The notes: a model not told the origin generated them from the letters alone. 14,640 nt of DNA from JBDNFP01 sp041689775 (GCA_041689775.1 JBDNFP010000338.1:1-14640); one strand, 5' to 3'; counted from the stretch's first letter, positions 6,590 to 14,316 are shown. Numbers and translations are program-made.

Positions 6590-8908
6590 ATGAAAAATTA
6601 TATTACTCAGGATGAATGGTGTATCGTGGAAGATACTTTTCATCCTGACTACAACGAAATTACGGAAAGTTTGATGAGCCTCGGCAACGGGCGAATGGGG
6701 CAAAGAGGTAACTTTGAAGAGGGGTATTCAGGTAAGAGCCTACTCGGCAATTACGTGGCGGGTGTGTATTTTCCGGATAAAACAAGGGTTGGTTGGTGGA
6801 AGAATGGGTACCCTAACTATTTTGCGAAGGTATTGAACGCCTGTAATTGGGTAGGTATTGATATTGAAATTGAAGACGAAAAGCTCGATCTTCATACCTG
6901 CACTATTGAGTCGTTTCGGCGGGTGCTAGACATGAAGCGAGGGGTGTTAGAAAGAGAATGCACGGTTGTAATGCCGTCCGGAAAGCGTCTGAAAATTATA
7001 AGTCAGCGTTTTTGTAGCATGGTCGATGATGAGTCGGGAGCCATAAAGTTTACACTCGTACCCCTCAATTTTGATGGGGTACTAGCCATTACGCCCTACC
7101 TTGATGGGAATATCCGAAACCGGGACTCTAATTATGATGAATCATTTTGGGACGAAGTCAAGAAAGAAACTTCGTTTGCAGAGGGCGTATTAGTTTTAGA
7201 AACCAAGCCAAATCTTTACGGGGTAGAACAATTTCAAGTAGCTACCGGAATGCGATTTGATTTAGCTTTGAACGGACAAAGTATTGATTTTCAATCTCAA
7301 CCCGTACGCGGTGAAAAGTATGTAGCTGGTAAGACTCAGGTGTCTGTTAGTCAGGATGATGTACTGGATATTTTCAAATTTGGAGTAAACCTTTCATCCA
7401 CAAATTATGAGGATACGGTACTCGCTGAGGAAGCGAAAAAATGTCTTGATAGAGTCACTTCTAAGGGATTTGCTGTCATGCTGGAAGAGCAGGAAAAAGC
7501 TTGGGCAGCCAAATGGAAAAATAGCGATATTCAGATAGAAGGGGATAGCGTAGCTCAACAAGGTATCCGCTTTAATATCTTTCACTTGCAACAAACATAC
7601 ACGGGGGAAGATCAACGACTAAACATTGGTCCTAAGGGCTTTACGGGAGAAAAATACGGTGGAAGTACCTATTGGGATACGGAAGCCTACTGCATTCCTT
7701 TTTACCTTTCAACCTCTGATTCAAAAGTAGCCCGAAATCTGTTGATATACCGTCATCGGCAATTGGGTAAAGCCATCGAGAACGCCGAAAAACTTGGGTT
7801 TACGGGCGGAGCAGCGCTCTACCCGATGGTAACGATGAACGGGGAGGAATGCCATAACGAATGGGAGATTACCTTCGAGGAAATTCACCGAAACGGGGCA
7901 ATTGCCTACGCTATTTATGATTATATCCGGTATACGGGTGACGACGCGTATCTTTCAGAGTACGGGCTTGAAGTCTTGATTGGTATTTCTAGGTTCTGGA
8001 AGCAACGCGTTAATTGGTCAGAAGCCAAGAATCAGTATGTAATGCTGGGGGTAACTGGTCCAAATGAATACGAGAATAACGTAAACAATAATTGGTACAC
8101 AAATTATATAGCTAGCTGGACCCTCCGGTATACTCTGGAAGCGATTGAGACGGTGAAAGCAGGCGGGAAAGCTGATACAATCTTTGCCGTCACCAATTTT
8201 GATTCGGAAAACGAAATGACAGCCTGGCAGCATATCATTGAAAATATGCATTTTCCGTATGACGAAAAAAGAAAGGTATTGTTGCAGCAAGAAGGTTTTC
8301 TGGATAAAGAACTTCTAACCGTTGATCAGATCAAAGAACATCGCCCCATTAACCAGAAATGGTCCTGGGATCGAATATTGAGGTCTTGTTTTATAAAACA
8401 AGCTGACGTCTTGCAAGGGCTCTATTTCTTCGAAGATGATTTTGACGCAGCTACGTTGCAGCGAAATTTCGACTTTTACGAACCAATGACGGTGCATGAG
8501 TCATCTCTGTCTCCTTGCGTGCATTCAATCTTGGCGGCAAAACTAGGTAGAAACGAAAAAGCCTACGAGATGTACCTGCGTACGGCCCGGCTTGATCTTG
8601 ATGATTACAATAATGATACCGAAGATGGTTTACACATTACCTCCATGGCAGGTACTTGGATGAGCGTGGTAAAAGGATTTGCGGGGCAAAGGGTACGAGA
8701 TGGTAGGATAGTATTAAATCCCTTCATCCCCACCGAGTGGAAGTCCTATTCTTTTCGGATTGGGTTTAGGGGTATTACGATCACGGTTTCGGTTAATCAT
8801 GATGTCGTAATTGTTGAAAACTCATCGAGTTCATCGGTTACCATTGAGGTTTTTGGGCAGGATTATGAGGTACTAGGTAAAACCGAAATCAAGACTGTTT
8901 TAGCTTAG
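6590..8908 (+). CDS. malP: Maltose phosphorylase (glycoside hydrolase family 65)
   Basis: This 772-residue cytoplasmic enzyme cleaves maltose with inorganic phosphate to glucose and beta-glucose-1-phosphate, inverting the anomeric centre. The GH65 layout is complete: an N-terminal beta-sandwich (about 1-280), an (alpha/alpha)6 barrel (about 320-695) and a small C-terminal beta domain (about 698-772). The general-acid motif GPNEYENNVNNNWYTN (490-505) carries Glu493. The substrate pocket has YWDTEAYCIPF (361-371), and probable phosphate-site segments are HESSLSP (636-642) and HITSMAGTW (682-690). GPNEYENNVNNNWYTN is the form I associate with characterised maltose phosphorylases; trehalose and kojibiose phosphorylases are the alternatives within GH65. 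Pairing with pgmB and two GH13 enzymes favours maltose. No signal peptide is present. The gene is intact and full length. Confidence 0.93.
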   Translation: MKNYITQDEWCIVEDTFHPDYNEITESLMSLGNGRMGQRGNFEEGYSGKSLLGNYVAGVYFPDKTRVGWWKNGYPNYFAKVLNACNWVGIDIEIEDEKLDLHTCTIESFRRVLDMKRGVLERECTVVMPSGKRLKIISQRFCSMVDDESGAIKFTLVPLNFDGVLAITPYLDGNIRNRDSNYDESFWDEVKKETSFAEGVLVLETKPNLYGVEQFQVATGMRFDLALNGQSIDFQSQPVRGEKYVAGKTQVSVSQDDVLDIFKFGVNLSSTNYEDTVLAEEAKKCLDRVTSKGFAVMLEEQEKAWAAKWKNSDIQIEGDSVAQQGIRFNIFHLQQTYTGEDQRLNIGPKGFTGEKYGGSTYWDTEAYCIPFYLSTSDSKVARNLLIYRHRQLGKAIENAEKLGFTGGAALYPMVTMNGEECHNEWEITFEEIHRNGAIAYAIYDYIRYTGDDAYLSEYGLEVLIGISRFWKQRVNWSEAKNQYVMLGVTGPNEYENNVNNNWYTNYIASWTLRYTLEAIETVKAGGKADTIFAVTNFDSENEMTAWQHIIENMHFPYDEKRKVLLQQEGFLDKELLTVDQIKEHRPINQKWSWDRILRSCFIKQADVLQGLYFFEDDFDAATLQRNFDFYEPMTVHESSLSPCVHSILAAKLGRNEKAYEMYLRTARLDLDDYNNDTEDGLHITSMAGTWMSVVKGFAGQRVRDGRIVLNPFIPTEWKSYSFRIGFRGITITVSVNHDVVIVENSSSSSVTIEVFGQDYEVLGKTEIKTVLA

Positions 8909-8920
8909 TTGACGAAAAAT

Positions 8921-8988
8921 GTTAACATCCTTTGGTGAATACCCAAGGGATGTTAACTCTAGCAGACACTCAATAAATAGTGTTTTTT
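8921..8988 (+). terminator. Strong hairpin plus T-tailed mini-hairpin ending the pgmB-malP unit
   Basis: Bases 8921-8935 pair with 8943-8957 over 15 positions, including one T-G wobble, around a 7-base loop. The arms begin and end with GTTAAC. No T-run follows this stem directly. Nine bases later ACACT (8966-8970) pairs with AGTGT (8979-8983), and six T follow at 8983-8988. The two may act together as a bipartite terminator, and the first may also protect the 3' end of the mRNA. Confidence 0.65.
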
Positions 8989-9124
8989 GAACCTACTTAG
9001 ACAGATAGCAACCCTTAATTCGTTGTAAAACAATACGTGAATCCTTATTGGGGGCATTATTTGAAATTCTGCCAAGTTTCTGCTAGCTTCAAACCACTCC
9101 TAATAGAAGAATAAGGCATTCGTT

Positions 9125-11383
9125 ATGATAAAAAAGAACTCTCTCATCATTATACTCCTGCTTTTGCAGTTGGTAGGGGAGTGTGCGCTTGCTCAAGACT
9201 TCAAATCTTGTCAAGTGTTATTTGAAAAAGTCTTATCTCAATTTAATCAATCGTTTGAAGAAAATAACTCCTTGATTATCAGTTCGGTTGAATACCGAAG
9301 AGATTTAATAGAACTTCAAAAATCACACCAAATTTATCATAAGGAAAACTACAACCCTTCTGATTCAATCCAAAAACTCAACAACGAGGCTGTTCTGAAT
9401 ATACTTTCCGGTAATTATAGTAAAGGACTACGGTTACTACGTTCGATTGATTCATTGGATAGCCAAAGTACTTACTATCTGGGGCTAGTGTATCTTCTGA
9501 ATGAAAAGTACGATGATGCTATTTCGATTTTAGCTAACTCGGCAGTAAGTAAATCATCCAATATGAATGCCTTGGTAGCCTACGGGAAGTCAGGAAAAGT
9601 ACATCAGGCTTTGGAGTTAAGCCAAACCCTCACCCATGGTAGTTTGAAAGGTAAGTGGAACTATAACGTAGGTCTGCTTTATAAACTAAATCAACAATAT
9701 GAAGAATCGGTAACTGAATTGAATACTGCGATCAGGCAGGACGATAACGGTATAGCTTATCGACTGCTAAGAGGGGATGTTCTGATGAAAATCAAGGAGT
9801 CAAAAAGAGCTGTCAGTGATTTTGGCAAGGTAGCTAAGAGGCACCCAAAGGCACAAATCAGGTACGCTAATGCGTTAGTAGATCTCAAACGTTTTCAGGA
9901 AGCTCAGGTTGTTTTTGAAGAGTATCTGGAAGAAGGGGATCGGACTTTCCGGAAGGATGCGTTCTTGGGCCTTGGGCATACCTACTACGGTTTATCCCAA
10001 TTTACCGAAGCCCTTCGTTACTATCAATTAGCTTCTTCCATGATTAAGGATAGTCCTGTTGCCATTTGTGGGCAGGCCAACGTATTAGTAACGCAGCACC
10101 AATATCAAAAAGCAAAGGTGCTGTATAACAGGATACTGAATGCCGATAGTACCTACCAATCGGCTTGGCTGGGGAGGGGTATTACTCAATACGGCGATGG
10201 TAAGTACCAACAGGCCTTGAAGGATTTTAGTAAATCGGCATCTTTATTTAACAACGAAGACAAAACGCTTGCTGATATTTTTGTGTGCCGGGCGTTTTCA
10301 AAGTATTATACGAAGCAAGCTGCTGCCGCGTTACCAGATTTTGAGACAGCAATACAATTGGATGGTACCCGATACGAGGCCTTGGCTGGTTTGAGTAGTA
10401 TTATGATTGATATAAAAAGCTTTCCCCAGGCCGGCCAATACCTTAGCCGCGCTCTGAACTATGAAAAGACCAACGACAAAATGTGGAGTAACTACGGTAA
10501 TCTTCTGTTGCATTTTGGCATGTATACCAAAAGCTATGAAGTTTTTAGAAAAGCGATTGGTGTAAATCCAGAGAACATTAAGGCTCAAAATGGCTGGGGG
10601 GTAGTCATGGTAGAAAACGACCAGCTCAATCAGGCTAAGGTGTTATTTGATAGCCTTGTAACGGCTAACCCAACAATTCCTTATTTAAGAAATAATCTTG
10701 GGATTGTGAATGCGTATCATGGTAATCGTTTGCAGCAGCGTAACCAAAAACTAGAAGCCGACGCGTTTTTTCAAACCGCCTTCGATGACTTTAATGAAGC
10801 GCTGGAATTAGACCCTTCTAAAAAATTCTATAATGTTAATGTGGGTAACATTTATAAGAGCTGGGAAAAATATGATAAAGCTAAACTCAGCTACCAGATT
10901 TACCAGGATAAAAGCGCCATCAATAATCTGGGAGTGCTGTCCGCAGGGCAGGGTAATACCGACAACGCCAAATATTATCTCGGGGTAGCCATGGAATTAG
11001 ATTCCAACCACCGGGTATTTCAGTTTAATATGAGCCTCCTTGTGAAGGATAATCATAAGGAATTAAAACGGGCCATGGCTTCCAATAGTGAGAATCTTTC
11101 TTTTTCCGATATTGGAATTAAGTACAGCCGTGACGGATTTGTTACCATCTTCCTGTACGATTATGAATACGATACCTTGCACTTTCCCGGGCGTCATTAC
11201 CTGCCGTTGCCAGTGGCAGAATATCAAGAAGACTACTTTATTCCGGAGTATGATTTTAAGCTACTCGCGTACTCCGAAGTTACTAAGCCAAAAGAAAAGA
11301 ATAAAAAGCCCTCCTATAAATCTCAGAAAGTAAGAATTAAGCGAAAAAGGAGTCGATCAGCCACGGCCTGTCCGGTTTACTAA
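9125..11383 (+). CDS. Exported TPR-repeat protein with basic C-terminal tail, function unknown
   Basis: This 752-residue protein begins with a signal peptide (hydrophobic residues 6-18, likely cut at ALA/QD after residue 23), so it is probably periplasmic or at the outer membrane. From about residue 86 to 640 it is largely tetratricopeptide-like helical repeats, roughly 34-40 residues each. Clear units include KYQQALKDFSKSASL (360-374), TKSYEVFRKAIGVNPEN (468-484) and FDDFNEALELDPSKKF (553-568). The last 100 residues are different: aromatic and acidic (about 666-712), then a Lys/Arg-rich tract (721-744), ending in CPVY with Cys749 near the C-terminus. TPR arrays usually bind partner proteins, so a scaffold role in the envelope is plausible but unproven. 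No enzymatic motif is seen. The gene appears monocistronic and its stop codon overlaps that of the convergent downstream gene. I do not recognise a specific family. Confidence 0.85.
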   Translation: MIKKNSLIIILLLLQLVGECALAQDFKSCQVLFEKVLSQFNQSFEENNSLIISSVEYRRDLIELQKSHQIYHKENYNPSDSIQKLNNEAVLNILSGNYSKGLRLLRSIDSLDSQSTYYLGLVYLLNEKYDDAISILANSAVSKSSNMNALVAYGKSGKVHQALELSQTLTHGSLKGKWNYNVGLLYKLNQQYEESVTELNTAIRQDDNGIAYRLLRGDVLMKIKESKRAVSDFGKVAKRHPKAQIRYANALVDLKRFQEAQVVFEEYLEEGDRTFRKDAFLGLGHTYYGLSQFTEALRYYQLASSMIKDSPVAICGQANVLVTQHQYQKAKVLYNRILNADSTYQSAWLGRGITQYGDGKYQQALKDFSKSASLFNNEDKTLADIFVCRAFSKYYTKQAAAALPDFETAIQLDGTRYEALAGLSSIMIDIKSFPQAGQYLSRALNYEKTNDKMWSNYGNLLLHFGMYTKSYEVFRKAIGVNPENIKAQNGWGVVMVENDQLNQAKVLFDSLVTANPTIPYLRNNLGIVNAYHGNRLQQRNQKLEADAFFQTAFDDFNEALELDPSKKFYNVNVGNIYKSWEKYDKAKLSYQIYQDKSAINNLGVLSAGQGNTDNAKYYLGVAMELDSNHRVFQFNMSLLVKDNHKELKRAMASNSENLSFSDIGIKYSRDGFVTIFLYDYEYDTLHFPGRHYLPLPVAEYQEDYFIPEYDFKLLAYSEVTKPKEKNKKPSYKSQKVRIKRKRSRSATACPVY

Positions 11384-12222
11384 ACCTCTTGTAACGATTC
11401 TTTTTCAACGAATTTCTCCTTGTTCATTCTATACAGTCTCACCAATGCGTTAATCGTATGGATGAAGATAAATACCCCGGCTATCGCAATAATTGAATAA
11501 TAGATTGGATCACTATCTAGTCTTTTTAAAACAATGCCCCCCAATGCCCATATCAATGCCAGTGAGATAAAGCCATTATTGAGCTTGATAGCCGCAAATA
11601 AGCCGATCACTCCTCCGATAAATAGTATAATGACCGTCCAGGTATCCTGCTCAAAACCACCAGTCCAACCGATTGCGGTCAGCCAGGCGGTGATATTGGC
11701 AATCGTGGCAACGCAAATCCAACCCAGGTAAATTCCGAAAGATGATTTGACCAGTAAGTTGACGCCGCCGGAAAGTTGACCGGAAACTTTGGCTATTTCC
11801 AAATTAATCACAATCAGACTTGCCAATAGTAGTAGCATGATGGCCACCGAAATAGGTACAAACTCATAATGCCATGCCACGATCCATAACGCGTTCAGCA
11901 GAGAGCTAACCAAGTACCATACACTCAATTGAGTGACGACTGTTGAGGGTTTATTGGGTTCGGAAGAGAAAATGGAGCTTGCCTGGTAAATGCTAAACAG
12001 TAACAGCAGCAGATAAATGATACCCCAAATAGAAAAGGTAGCGCCGGTGGGTACAAATAGGTTTTCGTACTTGACGGACAATTCACCGGTAGTTTTACCA
12101 TTGAGGGGTAAAGAGACGGCCAGAAAGTTCATGAATAGCATCAATGCAAAACCAAGGACGTTAAGCGTTTGTAAAATTCGGGTTGATAGAGTGGGGGTCG
12201 ATAGTTGAGTTGTGTTTTCCAT
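11380..12222 (-). CDS. TspO/MBR-like membrane protein (tryptophan-rich sensory protein group)
   Basis: This 280-residue polytopic inner-membrane protein has about eight hydrophobic segments, near residues 19-41, 63-85, 98-117, 122-146, 158-184, 193-212, 216-234 and 240-262. Segments such as FVPTGATFSIWGIIYLLLL and LLNALWIVAWH, with Trp in the helices, recall the extended TspO/MBR-like proteins annotated in Bacteroidota as tryptophan-rich sensory protein. Classical TspO is shorter, about 160 residues with five helices, so this is a longer relative. TspO proteins bind porphyrins and related ligands, but ligand and role here are unknown. The C-terminus is a charged cytoplasmic-type tail. The gene faces the TPR gene, their stop codons sharing bases 11380-11383, and nothing suggests a functional link between the two. 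Assignment is from motif memory and helix pattern. Confidence 0.7.
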   Translation of the reverse strand: MENTTQLSTPTLSTRILQTLNVLGFALMLFMNFLAVSLPLNGKTTGELSVKYENLFVPTGATFSIWGIIYLLLLLFSIYQASSIFSSEPNKPSTVVTQLSVWYLVSSLLNALWIVAWHYEFVPISVAIMLLLLASLIVINLEIAKVSGQLSGGVNLLVKSSFGIYLGWICVATIANITAWLTAIGWTGGFEQDTWTVIILFIGGVIGLFAAIKLNNGFISLALIWALGGIVLKRLDSDPIYYSIIAIAGVFIFIHTINALVRLYRMNKEKFVEKESLQEV

Positions 12223-12375
12223 AGTTGTTTGTATTAATTCTGATTCATGTAGCTACTAATCCTATTCCAGATAATTATGGGTAGGAGAGGAGTATAAATT
12301 GGTGATTGTGTGGAATTACGTATACAGTTTATCGTTCCTCACGCGTGTTTTAAATAAGCTCCTAACTATTGATTT

Positions 12376-12406
12376 TATCACTCAATTAGTTTTCTATCAC
12401 TCAATT
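12376..12406. repeat. Perfect 12-bp direct repeat, possible operator upstream of the porin gene
   Basis: TATCACTCAATT occurs at 12376-12387 and again at 12395-12406, a 19-base period, with a further CACTCA at 12410-12415. The repeats lie 88-118 bp before the start of the beta-barrel gene and about 155-185 bp upstream of the TspO-like gene on the other strand. Tandem half-sites of this kind often bind transcription regulators. I cannot name a regulator. The rest of the 12223-12493 intergenic region shows no clear TAnnTTTG box. Confidence 0.5.
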
Positions 12407-12493
12407 GAACACTCAGCCAACAAGATTTTATAGAGAATAATGGGGATGGAATAACTCTTTTAACAAGTAAAGAAGTACTAATTTTCCCTAAAT

Positions 12494-13162
12494 ATGAAAT
12501 CAAAAAAATTAATTCTGTTTGTTCTATTTTCATTTAGCCTTGTGAGTACGGGTTTCGCCCAAAATAGAAACTTTAAATTTGGTATTAAAGGTGGTGCTAA
12601 CCTCTCGACACTCAAAGGTGATGAAGTATTTAACACCAACGATCCCACCGTCCGGATTGGGAATAACGATGCCCGCCTGACAGGGTTTGTCGCGGGTGCC
12701 TTCATTCGATTTGGCACTAATTTGTTCATCCAGCCCGAATTGCTTCTTTCTCAAAAAGGCGGGCAGTTTAATGTTTATCGTGATGGCATAGGTAGTGGTG
12801 AGAAAAAAGTTGATGTGCGATTTACTAATCTTGATGTACCTGTGCTAGTCGGTATAAGAATCGGTGAGGTATTACGCATTAACGGTGGACCCGTAGCTTC
12901 ACTTCGACTGTCGGAAAATGGTGGACTTCGTGAATCACTCAATGAAATTGGAGCAACAAGCGTCAAAGATAACTACAAACAGGCGGCCATTGGCTACCAG
13001 CTAGGGGTTGGCTTTGATATCGGTAATCTTAGCCTCGACCTTCGCTACGAAGGAAATGCTACCAATATAGTTGATGTAAAAAATAATAACTCAAATCTTA
13101 ATTCTCAGCTGCAACGCAAAAGTAATTTATGGCAAGCAACCGTTGGATTTGTCATATTTTGA
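12494..13162 (+). CDS. Small outer-membrane beta-barrel protein (porin-family, OMP_b-brl_2 type)
   Basis: This 222-residue protein has a signal peptide (residues 1-22, cut at GFA/QN). The mature part is dominated by alternating beta strands. It opens with FKFGIKGGANLSTLKG (27-42), the usual first strand of Bacteroidota outer-membrane beta-barrel proteins. Later strands include FIQPELLLSQKGGQF (78-92), DVPVLVGIRIGEVLRINGG (114-132) and LSLDLRYEGN (174-183). It ends WQATVGFVIF, with the terminal Phe typical of outer-membrane insertion signals. The size suggests an eight-stranded barrel, more likely structural or adhesive than a transport channel. It is followed 37 bp later by an OmpA lipoprotein gene on the same strand, so the two probably form an envelope operon. 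No specific function can be read. Confidence 0.82.
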   Translation: MKSKKLILFVLFSFSLVSTGFAQNRNFKFGIKGGANLSTLKGDEVFNTNDPTVRIGNNDARLTGFVAGAFIRFGTNLFIQPELLLSQKGGQFNVYRDGIGSGEKKVDVRFTNLDVPVLVGIRIGEVLRINGGPVASLRLSENGGLRESLNEIGATSVKDNYKQAAIGYQLGVGFDIGNLSLDLRYEGNATNIVDVKNNNSNLNSQLQRKSNLWQATVGFVIF

Positions 13163-13199
13163 TGGGTAATAAATTGATTTTTTTAACACTAATAGTGCT

Positions 13200-13892
13200 A
13201 TGAGAATAATGAAATTAGGGCTAACGTTTCTGTTACTGATTGGAATAAGTATCAGTGGATGTAAGAACAGTAGGTTGTCGAGGCAAGAGAAAGGCGCCAT
13301 CATTGGAGTTGGCGCAGGAGCCGCCATGGGTGCTATTATTGGTAACAGGAGTGGTAATACCGCCGTTGGTGCCATCATTGGCGCGGCGATAGGCGGCACA
13401 GCGGGCACACTGATTGGCGTATACATGGACAAACAAGCTCGTGAACTGGAACGAAAGGTTGAAAATGCAAAGGTAGAGCGAATTGGCGAAGGTATAAAAA
13501 TGACCTTTGACTCTGGTTTGTTGTTTGGATTTGATTCTTACAAACTAACGGCTGAAACTCAGTCTAATCTTGATAATTTGGCCGAGGTTATCAAGGAATA
13601 TAACGATACAGATATTCTGATCGAAGGCCACACGGACAACGTCGGTGCGCAAAACTATAACGTATCTCTCTCTGAGCGACGGGCAAAAGCCATTGCTGAT
13701 TATCTCCGGGATAAAAAAGTAACGCGCTCGCGGTTGAGAACCGAAGGATATGGTGAAAATCAACCGATTGTTTCCAATGATACCAAACGTGGTCAGGATC
13801 AAAACCGCCGGGTTGAAATTGTGATTACCGCAAGCGAAAAGTTGAAAAAGAATGTAATAAAAGAGGTGTCGAAAGAGTCCGCAATACGGTAA
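13200..13892 (+). CDS. OmpA-family peptidoglycan-binding lipoprotein with glycine zipper
   Basis: This 230-residue outer-membrane lipoprotein probably anchors the membrane to peptidoglycan. Its signal peptide ends in the lipobox SISGC with Cys21 as the lipid-modified residue. Residues 32-74 are Gly/Ala-rich with small-residue spacing (GVGAGAAMGAIIG, GAIIGAAIGGTAGTLIG), a glycine-zipper segment likely to associate with membrane. An OmpA-like domain spans about 100-211: IEGHTDNVG (141-149) and NVSLSERRAKAIADYL (154-169). Asp146 and Arg161 are spaced 15 apart, as in the diaminopimelate-binding pair of characterised OmpA domains, so binding should be intact. A charged Lys/Glu-rich tail closes the protein. 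It lies 37 bp after the barrel gene and is probably cotranscribed. Met4 (13209) is an alternative start; either leaves a usable signal peptide. Confidence 0.92.
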   Translation: MRIMKLGLTFLLLIGISISGCKNSRLSRQEKGAIIGVGAGAAMGAIIGNRSGNTAVGAIIGAAIGGTAGTLIGVYMDKQARELERKVENAKVERIGEGIKMTFDSGLLFGFDSYKLTAETQSNLDNLAEVIKEYNDTDILIEGHTDNVGAQNYNVSLSERRAKAIADYLRDKKVTRSRLRTEGYGENQPIVSNDTKRGQDQNRRVEIVITASEKLKKNVIKEVSKESAIR

Positions 13893-13907
13893 CTTGTGAA
13901 GGTTATT

Positions 13908-13975
13908 ATAGGGAGTACATATAAGTTATACGTCAGGTTGACTAGAAATAATTTAAATGCTCCCTATTTTATTAT
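13908..13975 (+). terminator. Candidate terminator after the OmpA lipoprotein gene
   Basis: ATAGGGAG (13908-13915) pairs with CTCCCTAT (13960-13967), an 8-bp perfect stem followed by a T-rich tract. The 44-base loop is long for an intrinsic terminator, so the confidence is moderate. It begins 15 bp after the ompA-type stop codon. Confidence 0.5.
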
Positions 13976-14011
13976 TTCTATCTTTATAAATGGAAACAAC
14001 AGTCGTTTTCT

Positions 14012-14122
14012 TTAAAGGGAGTATCCTAGACTTTTAACTTTTACTTCATTGCTTTTGTAGCTACACAGGATAGCAATGCTCCAAAGCCCGTGAAGCAACA
14101 GCCAAAGAATTTTCCTACGCAT
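14012..14122 (-). CDS. Possible 36-residue signal-peptide-like or membrane peptide
   Basis: A short minus-strand frame starts MRRKILWLLLHGLWSIAIL, continues through Cys20, and ends after a polar, Lys-rich stretch (KSNEVKVKS) with a TAA. Two Arg and a Lys followed by a Trp/Leu-rich hydrophobic core look like a signal peptide or a single transmembrane helix, and Cys20 could be a weak lipobox (AILC). It lies in the 425-bp gap between the OmpA gene and the broken dehydrogenase gene, overlapping no other gene. I see no good promoter or ribosome-binding site, and a hydrophobic frame of this length can arise by chance. No family is recognised. Treat it as a candidate only. Confidence 0.25.
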   Translation of the reverse strand: MRRKILWLLLHGLWSIAILCSYKSNEVKVKSLGYSL

Positions 14123-14236
14123 GGTATTAGTCCGTTAAGATGATTCTAATAGTTTCTTTTTTGTTCGCAAACACAGAAGAACCCTTTAACAACCCAACGA
14201 AAGCAATAGATTAGTTATTGGTAGACGAAGAAAACA

Positions 14237-14292
14237 AAAAATAGATGCAGTACTGTGGCTCAAAGCTGAGTCCCTACATTGCATCTATTTTT
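14237..14292 (-). terminator. Terminator hairpin for the minus-strand dehydrogenase gene
   Basis: AAAAATAGATGCA (14237-14249) is perfectly complementary to TGCATCTATTTTT (14280-14292), a 13-bp stem with a 30-base insert that can form its own small hairpin (CTC/GAG). On the minus strand it comes 25 bases after the dehydrogenase stop and ends in a U-run, as an intrinsic terminator should. The plus-strand reading also ends in a T-run, so it may work in both directions. Confidence 0.65.
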
Positions 14293-14316
14293 GATTAATT
14301 TTTTTCTTAAAAAGAA

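Noticed and set aside
8018..8290. 90-residue minus-strand frame inside malP
   Set aside because: It lies wholly within a well-conserved part of the GH65 barrel, has no recognisable domain, and has no promoter of its own.
8921..8957. Long inverted repeat after malP as transposon ends
   Set aside because: The arms are only 7 bases apart with nothing between them, and the position right after a stop codon fits a terminator hairpin better.
9021..9033. TTGTAAAACAA near-palindrome upstream of the TPR gene as a promoter or operator
   Set aside because: It is short and AT-rich, has no matching -7 box at a sensible distance, and has no second copy nearby.
10331..10588. 85-residue minus-strand frame inside the TPR gene
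   Set aside because: It is antisense to recognisable TPR repeats and has no family features.
11922..11935. 14-bp palindrome CACTCAATTGAGTG as an operator
   Set aside because: It lies well inside the TspO-like coding region. It is noted only as a possible relative of the upstream repeat, since an isolated palindrome of this size can be chance.
13127..13436. Two long minus-strand frames (101 and 67 residues) opposite the OmpA lipoprotein gene
   Set aside because: They are antisense to the Gly/Ala-rich glycine-zipper coding region. The Pro/Met/Ala-rich translation is the usual by-product of GGC/GCC codons, and the plus-strand protein is clearly real.
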